Assembly: GCF_012971725.1 (NCBI RefSeq)
Contig: NZ_CP048833.1
Span: 3,906,001-3,970,000, forward strand
From: Pseudomonas multiresinivorans
GTDB lineage: Bacteria; Pseudomonadota; Gammaproteobacteria; Pseudomonadales; Pseudomonadaceae
Direction: 5' to 3'
Length of the DNA: 64,000 bases
This document shows, in pieces, positions 52,650-61,613 of the stretch. Position numbers and translations under genes: made by a program. Below the pieces are notes generated by a model. That model searched no databases. It was not told the origin of the DNA and was given only the letters and a program-made list of their open reading frames with translations. How positions within the stretch are numbered: position 1 is the first letter of the stretch; each line of letters starts with the position of its first letter.

Positions 52650-53105
52650 TCACGAGCGCTGCTCCTGCCAGTGCTGGTACAAGCCTTCTTCGCCATTGGG
52701 GCGCAACGGGCGCAGCGGCACCGCCTGCCATTGCGGCGGCTGGGTCATCTGTTGGTACATGGCGGAAGTCGACAGCCCGAACGGCTCGCCGTCGTCATTG
52801 GAATAGGCGAAATAGGCGCCCTCCACACCGCACAGGTGCATGGCCGCCAGGCACATCGGGCACGGGTGGCCGCTGGCGTAGATCACGCAGCCGTCCAGGC
52901 GCGACATGCCCAGCACGGCCGAGGCACGGCGGATCGCCAGCAGCTCGGCGTGGGCGGTAGGGTCGAAATCCAGGTGGATGGAATTGGCGGCGCGGGCGAT
53001 CACCCGGCCATCCTTGACCAGTACGGCGCCGAACGGGCGGCCGCCGGCCTCGATGTTGTCGCGGGCCAGTTGCAGGGCCTCACGCATGAAGACTTCGTGT
53101 GACAT
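52650..53105 (-). CDS. Nucleobase/nucleoside deaminase (CDA superfamily, guanine-deaminase-like)
   Basis: A 151-residue zinc deaminase. The zinc and catalytic residues are H52 and E54 in DPTAHAELLAIRRA and C82, C85 in HPCPMC. The NSIHLDFDPTAHAE layout resembles bacterial guanine deaminase more than TadA, but the C-terminus (YFAYSNDDGEPFGL) is different, so the substrate is open. GGAA upstream favours the ATG at 53105. It sits between an ankyrin protein gene and a transporter gene, suggesting import and deamination of a base. Confidence 0.82.
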   Translation of the reverse strand: MSHEVFMREALQLARDNIEAGGRPFGAVLVKDGRVIARAANSIHLDFDPTAHAELLAIRRASAVLGMSRLDGCVIYASGHPCPMCLAAMHLCGVEGAYFAYSNDDGEPFGLSTSAMYQQMTQPPQWQAVPLRPLRPNGEEGLYQHWQEQRS

Positions 53106-53130
53106 GGCAGTTTCCAGCAAATCAATCGGT

Positions 53131-53766
53131 TCAGTGCGCGCCGGCGACTTCCAGCATCCTGGCGATGGTGGTCTGGTTGCGCTGGCGGGCGTGTTGCAGC
53201 GGCGTGATGCCGTCGTTGTCGGCCAGGTTCAGGTTCGCCCCGGCTTCTATGAGTTGTTTCACGATGGCCTGATGGCGCGGGCCGCCGTCGCTGAGCAGGA
53301 TGGCTTCGAGCAGCCCGGTCCAGCCCAGCTTGTTGACATGGTCCGGATCGACACCGGCCTTGAGCAGCGTGGCCACCACGTCCACATGGCCGCGCTCGCA
53401 GGCCGGGATCAACGCCGTGCCGCCATAGCGGTTGGTGCTGCGCAGATCGGCGCCATGGGCCAGCGTCAGCTGGAGGATTTCCAGGCGCCCGGCAGCGCCA
53501 GCCAGCAGGTAGGCGCTGTCGTGGATGCGGTTCTGCTGGTTGACGTCTGCACCGGCGGCGACCAGCTGGCGCGCCACGGCAATTCGGTTGTGCGCGGTGG
53601 CCAGGAGCAGCGGCGTATTGCCCTGTGCATCGGTGACGTCCACCGGTATGCCACGCTCGAGCAACGTCGCCACATCGTGTTCGCGGCCATCGCTGGCGGC
53701 GCTGAGCAGTGCGTCGGCAGCGGCGCGGCTGCGCACGTCCTCGGTCTGGATGGTTGGCATGTCCAT
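53131..53766 (-). CDS. Ankyrin repeat protein
   Basis: A 211-residue protein built of about five ankyrin repeats, without a signal peptide. Typical repeat cores are QGNTPLLLATAHNRIAVARQLV, GGTALIPACERGHVDVVATLL and DGITPLQHARQRNQTTIARML. Such proteins bind other proteins. GGGAG five bases before the ATG fixes the start. It is the first gene of the minus-strand unit with the deaminase (25 bases downstream) and the MFS gene, and is divergent from a LysR regulator 122 bases away. Confidence 0.87.
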   Translation of the reverse strand: MDMPTIQTEDVRSRAAADALLSAASDGREHDVATLLERGIPVDVTDAQGNTPLLLATAHNRIAVARQLVAAGADVNQQNRIHDSAYLLAGAAGRLEILQLTLAHGADLRSTNRYGGTALIPACERGHVDVVATLLKAGVDPDHVNKLGWTGLLEAILLSDGGPRHQAIVKQLIEAGANLNLADNDGITPLQHARQRNQTTIARMLEVAGAH

Positions 53767-53888
53767 GGGCGCTCCCCGTGATGGCTGTCGTGCTTCGAAT
53801 CACTCTCTATCAATGAGCCGATGCAGTATGACGGAGCGATGTTCTATGCTGAAATTAAATAGAAACATGACTTTCAGTGGAAATCGCA

Positions 53889-54755
53889 ATGCTCGACCCC
53901 AACCTGCTGCGCAGCTTCGTGATGGTGGTGGACGCCGGCAACTTCACCCGCGCCGCCGAGCTGCTGCACCTTACCCAGTCCACCGTCAGCCAGCAGATCC
54001 TGCGCCTGGAACAGAGCCTGGACTGCCGCCTGCTGGATCGCAGCCAGCGCCAGGTGCTGCCGACCGAACAGGGGGAACGGCTGCTGGGCTATGCGCGGCG
54101 CATCCTCGAACTGGGCTCGGAGGCTCGCGAGGCGCTGAGCAGCGAGCACAGTGAAGGCGTGCTGCGCCTGGGGATGCCGGAAGACTTCGCCGGCGAGCGG
54201 ATGATGCCGCTGCTGGCGGCCTTCAGCGCCGAGCGCCCGCGGCTGCGCCTGGAGGTCTCCAGCGGTCTCAGCCAGGAGCTGTTGCGCCAGTACCGCAGCG
54301 GCGAGCTGGACCTGGCACTGGTCAAGCAATGGGGCGCCGACGCCGATTGCCTGGCGCACTGGCCCGAACCGCTGGCCTGGCAGGACAGCGCCGCCACTCC
54401 GGCCGCCGCCCGTGATCCGCTGCCGCTGGTGGTCTTCCCGCTGGGTGCGCTGTACCGCCAGGAGATGATCCACGCCCTGGAAGCCAGCGGCCGGCGGTGG
54501 CGCATCAGTTACAGCAGCGCGAGCCTGGCCAGCCTGTCAGCGGCGGTGGCGGCCGGCATGGGCGTCAGCCTGCTGCCCCTGCGCGGGCGCCACGAAGGCC
54601 ACCGGGTGCTGACCGCCGAAGAGGGTTTTGCGCCCATCGAGGGGCTGGAGCTGGCGCTCTACGCACGCCCGGAACTGGGCAGCGCCGGGCGCCGCCTGTG
54701 CGAACAACTGCGTGAGCTGTGTACGCAGCTGGCAGCGTTGCCAGCGGAGTACTGA
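53889..54755 (+). CDS. LysR-family regulator, divergent from ankyrin-deaminase-MFS genes
   Basis: A 288-residue LysR regulator with helix-turn-helix FVMVVDAGNFTRAAELLHLTQ followed by STVSQQILRLEQ (about 10-42) and an effector domain that starts near GVLRLGMPEDFAGERMMPLL. Its position, divergent from the ankyrin gene, suggests it controls that unit. GTGGAA upstream fits the ATG at 53889; an in-frame GTG four codons earlier is possible. The inducer is unknown. Confidence 0.88.
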   Translation: MLDPNLLRSFVMVVDAGNFTRAAELLHLTQSTVSQQILRLEQSLDCRLLDRSQRQVLPTEQGERLLGYARRILELGSEAREALSSEHSEGVLRLGMPEDFAGERMMPLLAAFSAERPRLRLEVSSGLSQELLRQYRSGELDLALVKQWGADADCLAHWPEPLAWQDSAATPAAARDPLPLVVFPLGALYRQEMIHALEASGRRWRISYSSASLASLSAAVAAGMGVSLLPLRGRHEGHRVLTAEEGFAPIEGLELALYARPELGSAGRRLCEQLRELCTQLAALPAEY

Positions 54756-54760
54756 GCCGC

Positions 54761-56824
54761 TCAGGCCGGAGCGCCGAGACGCTCTAGGAATTGCTCGGCC
54801 GGCACCGGCTTGCCAAGCAGGAAGCCCTGCAACGAATCGCAACCCAGGCGGGTGAGGAAGTTCTGCTGGCCGGAGGTTTCCACCCCTTCGGCGACGATGC
54901 GCAAATCCAGCGCCTGGCCCAGGGCGACGATGGCTGAGACGATGGCGGCGTCGTCGCTGTCCTGCTCCAGGTCGCGGACGAAACCGCGGTCGATCTTCAA
55001 CTCGTTGGCCGGCAGGCGCTTGAGGTACAGCAGGCTGGAGTAGCCGGTACCGAAGTCGTCGATGGACAGGTCCACGCCCATCGCCGACAGCTTGCCGAGG
55101 ATTTCCAGGCTGGAATCGGCATCGCGCATCGCCGTGGTCTCGGTGATTTCCAGGGTCAGGCAGCGCGCCGGCAAGTGGTGGCGCTGCAGCGCATCGGCCA
55201 CCGACTGCACCAGCGCCCCATGGCAGAACTGCAGGGCCGAGAGGTTAACTGCCACGCGCCAGCTTTCATGGCCCTGCAGGTACCACTCGCGCATCTGCCG
55301 GCAGGCCTCGTCGAGCACCCAGTCGCCGATGGGGATGATCAGCCCGGTGCGCTCGGCCAGGGCGATGAAGTTGTCGGGCATCAGCAGTCCGCGTTGCGGA
55401 TGCTGCCAGCGCAGCAGCGCCTCGGCGCCGATGGGTTCGCCGCTGGCGGCGAACTTGGGCTGGTAATGCAGGATGAACTCGCGACGGTCCAGCGCCGCAC
55501 GGAGGTCGTGCAGCAGCTGCAGGTGGTTGCGCGCATTGGTGTTCATCGATTGCTCGAAGAAGCTGTAGCCGTTCTTGCCGTTGCCCTTGGCGTGGTACAT
55601 GGCCGCGTCGGCGTTGCGCAGCAGCTCTTGCTGGCTGGCGCCGTCGCCCGGATAGAGCGCAATGCCGATGCTGGCAGCGATGCGCAGCTCCTGCCCGGCC
55701 ACCTGGAACGGCTGGGCCAGCAGGTTGACCTGCTGGCTGGCGACGGTCACCGCGTCTTCGGCCTCGGCCAGTTCGACCAGCACCACGAACTCGTCGCCGC
55801 CGATGCGCGCAACGGTGTCGTCGCTGCGCAGGTTGCCGCACAGGCGCAGCGCCACATCCTTGAGCAGCAGGTCGCCGACATGGTGGCCGAACGCATCGTT
55901 GACCGGCTTGAAGCCATCGAGGTCGAGGAACATCAGCGCGAAGTAGCCGCCGTTGCGCTGGACCTTGCCGATCATCTGTTCGACGCGGTCTTCGAGCAGG
56001 ATACGGTTGGGCAGACGGGTGAGGTTGTCGTGCAGGGCGAGCTGGGTCAGTTCCTGGTTGGCCTGGGCCAGCGACGAGGTGAGCTGTGCCGTGCGCGATT
56101 CCAGGCGCGCATCCAGCACCGACGTGAGCAACGCGATGCCGATCACCGCCAGGGTCACGATGATGATCAACAGTGCCAGCCAGTCGCTGTTCAGCCCGCT
56201 GGGAGAGGCACCGCAGAAACTGCCCTCGGGGAAGCGCGCCGCGGCCATGCCGGTGTAGTGCATGCCGACGATCGCCAGGCCCATCACCAGCGCTGCGCCA
56301 CCGCGAGCCAGACGCACATAGGGGGTGTTCTGCCGTAGCTTGAAGGCGATCCACAATGCGGCGCCGGACGCCGCCACAGCGATCGCCAGGGAAAGCCCGA
56401 ACAGCGCCGGGTCGTAGTCGATACCCGGCTGCATCAGCATCGCGTACATGCCCAGGTAGTGCATGCAGCTGATCCCCGCGCCCATGGCCAGCGCCCCGCA
56501 GACCAGTTGCCAGAGCGGCAGGCGGTCCTGGCTGACCAGCGCCAGGGCGAAGCCTGAGCTGAGCACCGCGATGGCCAGCGACAGCAGCGTCAGGGTGAGG
56601 TCGTAGCCCAACGGGATCGGCAGGCTGAAAGCGAGCATGCCGATGAAGTGCATCGACCAGACGCCGATGCCCATCGCCACTCCGCCACCGCCGATCCACA
56701 GCAGCACGGGCCAGCCGCGGGTCGTCGCGATGCGCCCGGCCAGGTCCAGGGCGGTGTAGGACGCCAGCATGGCGACGCACAGCGAGATCAGGACCAGGGC
56801 GGGATCGTAACTACCGGTAAGCAT
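54761..56824 (-). CDS. mucR: MHYT-GGDEF-EAL cyclic-di-GMP protein (MucR/NbdA type)
   Basis: A 687-residue membrane protein. The N-terminal MHYT sensor has seven helices and the repeated metal-binding motif (SMHFIGML, CMHYLGMY, GMHYTGMA; within 1-240). The GGDEF domain has an intact RIGGDEFVVL (about 345) and the EAL domain an intact AEALLRW, EITETTAM and IDDFGTGYSSL (about 450-640), so both making and breaking cyclic-di-GMP are possible. Length and layout match P. aeruginosa MucR, which affects alginate, better than NbdA. It is convergent with the LysR gene, five bases apart. The exact orthology is from memory. Confidence 0.85.
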   Translation of the reverse strand: MLTGSYDPALVLISLCVAMLASYTALDLAGRIATTRGWPVLLWIGGGGVAMGIGVWSMHFIGMLAFSLPIPLGYDLTLTLLSLAIAVLSSGFALALVSQDRLPLWQLVCGALAMGAGISCMHYLGMYAMLMQPGIDYDPALFGLSLAIAVAASGAALWIAFKLRQNTPYVRLARGGAALVMGLAIVGMHYTGMAAARFPEGSFCGASPSGLNSDWLALLIIIVTLAVIGIALLTSVLDARLESRTAQLTSSLAQANQELTQLALHDNLTRLPNRILLEDRVEQMIGKVQRNGGYFALMFLDLDGFKPVNDAFGHHVGDLLLKDVALRLCGNLRSDDTVARIGGDEFVVLVELAEAEDAVTVASQQVNLLAQPFQVAGQELRIAASIGIALYPGDGASQQELLRNADAAMYHAKGNGKNGYSFFEQSMNTNARNHLQLLHDLRAALDRREFILHYQPKFAASGEPIGAEALLRWQHPQRGLLMPDNFIALAERTGLIIPIGDWVLDEACRQMREWYLQGHESWRVAVNLSALQFCHGALVQSVADALQRHHLPARCLTLEITETTAMRDADSSLEILGKLSAMGVDLSIDDFGTGYSSLLYLKRLPANELKIDRGFVRDLEQDSDDAAIVSAIVALGQALDLRIVAEGVETSGQQNFLTRLGCDSLQGFLLGKPVPAEQFLERLGAPA

Positions 56825-56915
56825 GGGGGCTCTCTAATGGACTCAAGCGCTGATGGCCGCACGCGGTCCATGCGCGCAAAAGTCCGGGATTCTAGCGAAA
56901 ACCCACAGGGCTCAA

Positions 56916-57989
56916 CTACTGGCCAGTGGCCCTGCTCGTCGCCAACCGGGCAACATCGTTCTGCTTCAGGCAGCCCTGGGCCAGCCAGGGGCAGGCCCGA
57001 GCCCAGAGGAAGCCCTGTTCGCGGTTTCCCTGCGGGTCGTAATAGGCCAGTTGCAGGCCTTGCGCGGAGAAGGCCAGGCGCGCGAAGCCGTGCTGCTCGA
57101 CGGCGAACAGCGTGCCATCGGCCGGCTCGGCTGGCCGGAGCCCGTCGAGGGTCTGGCCACCGCCTCCGGAGACCAGCCAGGCCGGCTCGCCGGGGCGAAC
57201 AAGCACCTCCTGGTTGTGCTCGTGGCCGGACAGGTAGAGGTCCACGCCACTATGCTGCATCGCCGGCAGCAGTTGCTGCAGCAATGCATTGTCATCGCCG
57301 TGCTTGCCACCGCTGCTGCGCATCGCATGGTGTGCCACCACCATCTTCCACAGCGGTGCGGGCCCCGGCCGGGCGAACGCTCGCTGCAGGAAGTCTGCCT
57401 GGCGCTGGCGGCCGGCAGCATCGGCGTTGGTATCGAGGAACGCGACACGTAGCAGCGGCCGCCCCTCCACCTCGCCGAAATCGCGCGTATAGAAGGGAGC
57501 GGGCATCTGCCAGCGACCGGAGCCTGCGCGCTGGCGGGCGTAGTCCAGCTCGACGGCGGCAGAATCCGGGTAGTCGTGATTACCCAGCACCACATAGAAC
57601 GGTACGTGGCTGAGCCAGCGCCCGTGATAGACGCGTTCGAACTTGAGCTGCCAGGCAGGGTCGTCGATAGAGCTCAACGCCTTGCCGTAGAAGTTGTCGC
57701 CCAGCAGCAGGACCATGTTCACCCCGCCTTCACTCTCCGCCACGCGCTCCATGCCCTCGGCCACGCGCCATTGCTGCAGGTCGCCACTGCCCTGGTCGCC
57801 CAGCGCCAGCAAGGTGACCTGAGCGGGGTTCTGGCCCGGCAAGGGTGTATAGGGCGGCGGTGGAACCAGCACCATGAAGCCGGCCAGGCAGCCGGCCACG
57901 ACGATCAGCACGAACAGAGCCAGCAGCAGATAACGCCGGCGCAAACGAGGGGCCGGGGTGACACGGGAACCAGGCAGGCGAGCGGACAT
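56916..57989 (-). CDS. Membrane-anchored metallophosphoesterase
   Basis: A 357-residue calcineurin-fold phosphatase with an N-terminal membrane helix (about 20-42). Metal-binding motifs are in order: LALGDQG (about 60), LLLGDNFYG (about 92), VLGNHDYPD (about 130), VVAHHAM (about 220) and SGHEHNQ (about 253). The pattern fits tartrate-resistant acid-phosphatase-like enzymes facing the periplasm. The start at 57989 has a GGGGGG ribosome site. It is divergent from the ArnT-like gene; 117 bases between them hold a candidate shared operator. The substrate is unknown. Confidence 0.85.
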   Translation of the reverse strand: MSARLPGSRVTPAPRLRRRYLLLALFVLIVVAGCLAGFMVLVPPPPYTPLPGQNPAQVTLLALGDQGSGDLQQWRVAEGMERVAESEGGVNMVLLLGDNFYGKALSSIDDPAWQLKFERVYHGRWLSHVPFYVVLGNHDYPDSAAVELDYARQRAGSGRWQMPAPFYTRDFGEVEGRPLLRVAFLDTNADAAGRQRQADFLQRAFARPGPAPLWKMVVAHHAMRSSGGKHGDDNALLQQLLPAMQHSGVDLYLSGHEHNQEVLVRPGEPAWLVSGGGGQTLDGLRPAEPADGTLFAVEQHGFARLAFSAQGLQLAYYDPQGNREQGFLWARACPWLAQGCLKQNDVARLATSRATGQ

Positions 57990-58041
57990 GGCGACCCCCC
58001 AGGGGAGTACCGGGTGAGGGTCGCAGTGAAGCACCGAGAAG

Positions 58042-58076
58042 GTTAATTTCGCGTTAACGAAATGTCGCCTATACAT
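58042..58076. promoter_or_regulatory. PhoP/PmrA-like direct repeat and possible -10
   Basis: GTTAAT (58042-58047), five bases, GTTAAC (58053-58058) form a direct repeat with an 11-base period, as in PhoP and PmrA boxes (hexamer-N5-hexamer). TATACAT at 58070-58076, 11 bases further on, could be the -10 of the glycosyltransferase gene. The repeat is seen; the regulator is inferred. Confidence 0.45.
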
Positions 58077-58106
58077 GCAGGCAACACCCCCTGCCCGTGA
58101 CCCGCC

Positions 58107-59543
58107 ATGCACCAGCGCCGCCATCTACTCCTCCTGCTCGTGCTGGGCGGCCTGCTGTTCTTCTGCGCGCTGGGCAATCACCAGTTGCAGGGCTCCACCG
58201 AACCCAGGGTGGCGGGCATCGCGATGGAAATGCACCTGGATCGCGACTGGGTGACGCCGCGCCTGAACGGCCAGCCGTTCCTGGAAAAGCCGCCACTGAG
58301 CCTGTGGCTGGACGTTGCCGCCATCCAGCTGTTCGGCCCGACCACACTGTCCGTGCGGCTGGCCTCGGCATTTGCCGGGCTGTTCTGCGTGCTGCTGCTC
58401 TACGGCACGCTCCGGCGTATCGGCCGGTCCGCGACGCTGGCGCTGCTCGCCGCGCTGATGCTTATGACCCTGGCGAGTTTCTGGGCCAATGCACGCCAGG
58501 TGGGCGAAGACGCCCTGCTCACCCTGGGCGTGACCCTGGCGCTGCTGTCCTTCCTGCAGGCCTGGCTCCGGCCGCCGGGGCGCACCGGGCACTGGCTGGC
58601 GTTCGCCGCGGGGATCGCCATCTCCACCCTGAGCAAGGGCGTGCTGGGGCTGGCGCTGCCGGGAGTGGTGATCTTCGCCTGCCTGCTGTGGGACAGCCTG
58701 GCGCGGCGCCGGCTGGAAGTCTCCGCCTGGCTACGCCCCCTGCTGTGGACGCTGCCGGGCCTGGTACCGCTGCTGATCTGGCTGTTGTTTCTCTACCGCG
58801 ACGGCGGCAGCGCGGCCCTGCAGGAAATCCTCTGGACCAACAGCGTCGGGCGCTTCAGCGGCTCGTTCAGCGACGCCGGGCACTTCGAACCCTTCTACTA
58901 CTACCTCGTCCGCCTGCCGCAGGCCTTCCTGCCGTGGAACGTCCTGCTCTACCTCGGGCTCTGGCACCTGCGCAAACGCCTGGCGCGGGACCGCTACCTG
59001 CTGTTCTTCTGCCTGTGGCTGGCGGCACAGTTCGCCCTGCTCAGCCTCGCCTCCAGCAAGCGCATGGTCTACCTGATGGCGTTGGCCCCGGCGGCGGCGG
59101 TGATCGCCGCCGAGTTCAGTCACGTCCTGCTGATGCGCTGGCATGCCCGGGTCTCACAGTGGATGCGCCGTTCTGCCGTGTTCCTGGCGTTGCTGATACC
59201 CGCCTGCTACCTGGGGTACGCGATCTGGATCGAACCCCGCGCCGATCTGAAGGAATCCTTCCTGCCGCTGACCGAGCGAATTCGCCAGCACCAGATGGTC
59301 GGGCGCCAGGTGGCGCTGTACCAGCCCAGCGAGCGCCTGGCCGGCGCCAGCGTGTTCTACAGCCGCAGCCTGCTGCCGGCCCTGCAGACCAGCGAGGAGC
59401 TGACGACCGTCCTCGGCCAACCCGACGAACACATCGCCCTGCTGGAAAGCCAAACCGTGCCACAGGCGCCGCTGAGCGTGCTGCAGCACTTCCGAGTGGG
59501 CGAGCGCGACTACTACTTCGTCGGCCAGCAGTCATCGAGATGA
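58107..59543 (+). CDS. ArnT-like GT39-family membrane glycosyltransferase
   Basis: A 478-residue integral membrane glycosyltransferase of the PMT/ArnT (GT83/GT39) class, with about 12 helices. The first periplasmic loop has the signature RVAGIAMEMHLDRDWVTP and LNGQPFLEKPPL (about 34-62), where acidic residues bind the metal and lipid-linked sugar. Later motifs are ANARQVGEDALL and LPWNVLL. ArnT itself adds aminoarabinose to lipid A; this protein is shorter and not in an arn operon, so its sugar and acceptor are open. The start follows a 117-base divergent region with a PhoP/PmrA-like site. Confidence 0.85.
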   Translation: MHQRRHLLLLLVLGGLLFFCALGNHQLQGSTEPRVAGIAMEMHLDRDWVTPRLNGQPFLEKPPLSLWLDVAAIQLFGPTTLSVRLASAFAGLFCVLLLYGTLRRIGRSATLALLAALMLMTLASFWANARQVGEDALLTLGVTLALLSFLQAWLRPPGRTGHWLAFAAGIAISTLSKGVLGLALPGVVIFACLLWDSLARRRLEVSAWLRPLLWTLPGLVPLLIWLLFLYRDGGSAALQEILWTNSVGRFSGSFSDAGHFEPFYYYLVRLPQAFLPWNVLLYLGLWHLRKRLARDRYLLFFCLWLAAQFALLSLASSKRMVYLMALAPAAAVIAAEFSHVLLMRWHARVSQWMRRSAVFLALLIPACYLGYAIWIEPRADLKESFLPLTERIRQHQMVGRQVALYQPSERLAGASVFYSRSLLPALQTSEELTTVLGQPDEHIALLESQTVPQAPLSVLQHFRVGERDYYFVGQQSSR

Positions 59544-59621
59544 TTGACCCAGGGCCGGCCGTTCCGGCCGGGAGCGGCTAACCTTGCTGCATCGCCACCG
59601 CCCGCACAGGAGCCGCTTCCC

Positions 59622-60710
59622 TTGGCGAAGCAACCCTCGATCCTGACCTTGCCGTTCCGCCGCCTGGCCAATCCCTACACCCGTTATCGCTACGCCGCCT
59701 GGATCCACTGCGTGCGCGTCGGCCTCGCCCTGCTCGCCTCGATGCTGCTGACCAGCGCGCTGAAACTGCCCCACGGGCTCTGGGCCTCGGTGACGGTGCT
59801 GGTGGTGATGGGCGGGCTGGTGCACCAGGGGACGATCCGTGGCAAGTCCTACGAACGGGTGCTTGGCACCCTGGCTGGCGCGGCGCTGGGTCTGTGCGTG
59901 ATCGCGGTTTACGACCGCACGCGCTCGCTCACCCTCACTTATCTGGTGATGTCGGTGCTGGGCGCGGCTTCGGCCTTCTATGCGATTCGCCGTCCCGGCT
60001 ATGTCGCGCTGCTCGCGGGGATCACCATGTGCATTGTCGCCGGCCCCGGCGAGACCGGCTTCACCGAAGGGTTATGGCGCTCGGCCAATGTGTTGATCGG
60101 GGTCGCGGTGGCCCTGGTCTTCTCGCAGATCTACCCGTTGCGGGCGGTCTACGTCTGGCGCTACCTGCTCTCGGACAACCTGCGCGCCTGCGCGCAGATG
60201 TACGGACAGTTATCGTCCAACCACGACTTTACCGCCGAGCATTTCGCCCGCCAGCTGGAAGAGCTGGACCATCGACTCGTGGCTTCGCGTGCCCACCTGG
60301 GGCCGGTGTCGCGGGAGACAGGCATGCCGCTGCGCGAGCTGGAGATCCTCCAGCGCATCCACCGCGCCATCATGGGCACCCTGGAATCGCTCATTGCCTC
60401 GCGGCAATTCGCTGCCCAGGCCGGGGAAATAGAACCGGTACCTGCCAGCCTCGACACGCACCGGCAGATCATCGGACGCCTGTTGCTGCAATCGGCCCAC
60501 GCCCTGAAGTTCAGCCGCACCAGCAAGCTGGTCCAGGCCTGCCAGGGCCTGGAAAACCTGCCTGCGCGGCCGCACAACCTGACCGATTCCTTCGAGAAGC
60601 AGGGCTTCTACTGGCTGACCCTGCGCCTCTACGAACAGGTGGAGATGCTCTCGGAAAAACTCGCCAGCACCTCCGAACACTGGAACATCCAGAGCCGCGA
60701 CCGGACCTGA
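59622..60710 (+). CDS. FUSC-family membrane protein, TTG start
   Basis: A 362-residue protein of the FUSC / aromatic acid exporter-like family. About six membrane helices lie in residues 25-190 (GLALLASMLLTSALKLPHGLW, LTYLVMSVLGAASAFYA), with the conserved HQGTIRGKSYERVLGTLAGA segment, and a helical cytoplasmic domain follows. AGGAG at 59608-59612 with nine-base spacing points to TTG at 59622; no ATG or GTG is suitably placed. It is 78 bases after the glycosyltransferase and may be co-transcribed. Substrate unknown. Confidence 0.82.
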   Translation: MAKQPSILTLPFRRLANPYTRYRYAAWIHCVRVGLALLASMLLTSALKLPHGLWASVTVLVVMGGLVHQGTIRGKSYERVLGTLAGAALGLCVIAVYDRTRSLTLTYLVMSVLGAASAFYAIRRPGYVALLAGITMCIVAGPGETGFTEGLWRSANVLIGVAVALVFSQIYPLRAVYVWRYLLSDNLRACAQMYGQLSSNHDFTAEHFARQLEELDHRLVASRAHLGPVSRETGMPLRELEILQRIHRAIMGTLESLIASRQFAAQAGEIEPVPASLDTHRQIIGRLLLQSAHALKFSRTSKLVQACQGLENLPARPHNLTDSFEKQGFYWLTLRLYEQVEMLSEKLASTSEHWNIQSRDRT

Positions 60711-60741
60711 GCCCGGCCGCGCTGCGAAGATCAGGAGCCCA

Positions 60742-61491
60742 TCAGGCGCCAAAGCCGCCGTCGATGGTCAGGCTGGCGCCGGTGATGTAGCCGGCTTCAG
60801 GGCCCGCCAGGTAGGCAACGAAGGCCGCGATTTCTTCTGCACGGCCATAACGGCCGACCGCCATCAGGTCCATCAGGGATGCCGCGAAGTCGCTGTCGGC
60901 CGGGTTCATGTCGGTGTCCACCGGGCCGGGCTGCACATTGTTCACGGTGATGCCACGCGGGCCGAGGTCACGGGCCAGGCCCTTGGTCAGGCCGACGATG
61001 GCCGACTTGCTCATGGCATAGACGGCGCCGCCGCCAAAGGGCATGCGGTCGGCGTTGGTGCTGCCGATGGTGATGATGCGCCCGCCCTGCCCCATGTGCC
61101 GCGCGGCGGCCTGGATAGCGACGAAGACGCTGCGCACGTTCACCGCCAGGGTGCGGTCGAGGTCTTCCAGGCTGAACTCTTCGACCGGGGCGATGGCCAG
61201 CACGCCGGCGTTGTTCACCAGGATGTCGATACCGCCAAAGCGCTGGGCGGCGGTGTCGATGGCCTGCTGCACGGACGCGGCATCCGCGCTGTCGGCTTGC
61301 AGCGCCAGGGCTCGGCCGCCGGCGGCTTCGATGCTGGCGGCGAGGTCTTCGGCCTTCTGCGCCGAGCTGACGTAGGTGAAGGCCACGGCGGCGCCTTCAC
61401 GGGCCAGGCGTTGCACGGTGGCGGCGCCAATGCCGCGGGAGCCGCCCTGTACGAAAGCGACTTTGCCGGCGAGGGTTTGAGTGGTGGTCAT
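60742..61491 (-). CDS. SDR-family oxidoreductase
   Basis: A 249-residue classical short-chain dehydrogenase/reductase. The cofactor site is VQGGSRGIGAA, with Gln in place of the usual Thr of TGxxxGIG. NNAGVLAI (about 89-96), the Ser in ITIGSTN and YAMSK (Y about 160, K about 164) form the active site. The end TGASLTIDGGFGA is family-typical. GGAG seven bases upstream fixes the start. It is divergent from a LysR gene 122 bases away. The substrate is unknown. Confidence 0.87.
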   Translation of the reverse strand: MTTTQTLAGKVAFVQGGSRGIGAATVQRLAREGAAVAFTYVSSAQKAEDLAASIEAAGGRALALQADSADAASVQQAIDTAAQRFGGIDILVNNAGVLAIAPVEEFSLEDLDRTLAVNVRSVFVAIQAAARHMGQGGRIITIGSTNADRMPFGGGAVYAMSKSAIVGLTKGLARDLGPRGITVNNVQPGPVDTDMNPADSDFAASLMDLMAVGRYGRAEEIAAFVAYLAGPEAGYITGASLTIDGGFGA

Positions 61492-61613
61492 TTCGTGTCT
61501 CCAGGAATCAGTGGGGGAGTAAGTTCGACAGGGCCAGTTTCGCGCTCGCACTCCTGACCCGGTAGCCAGTAATCGCTATATTCAGTCGATACCAAACGTC
61601 CGGAATACCACCC

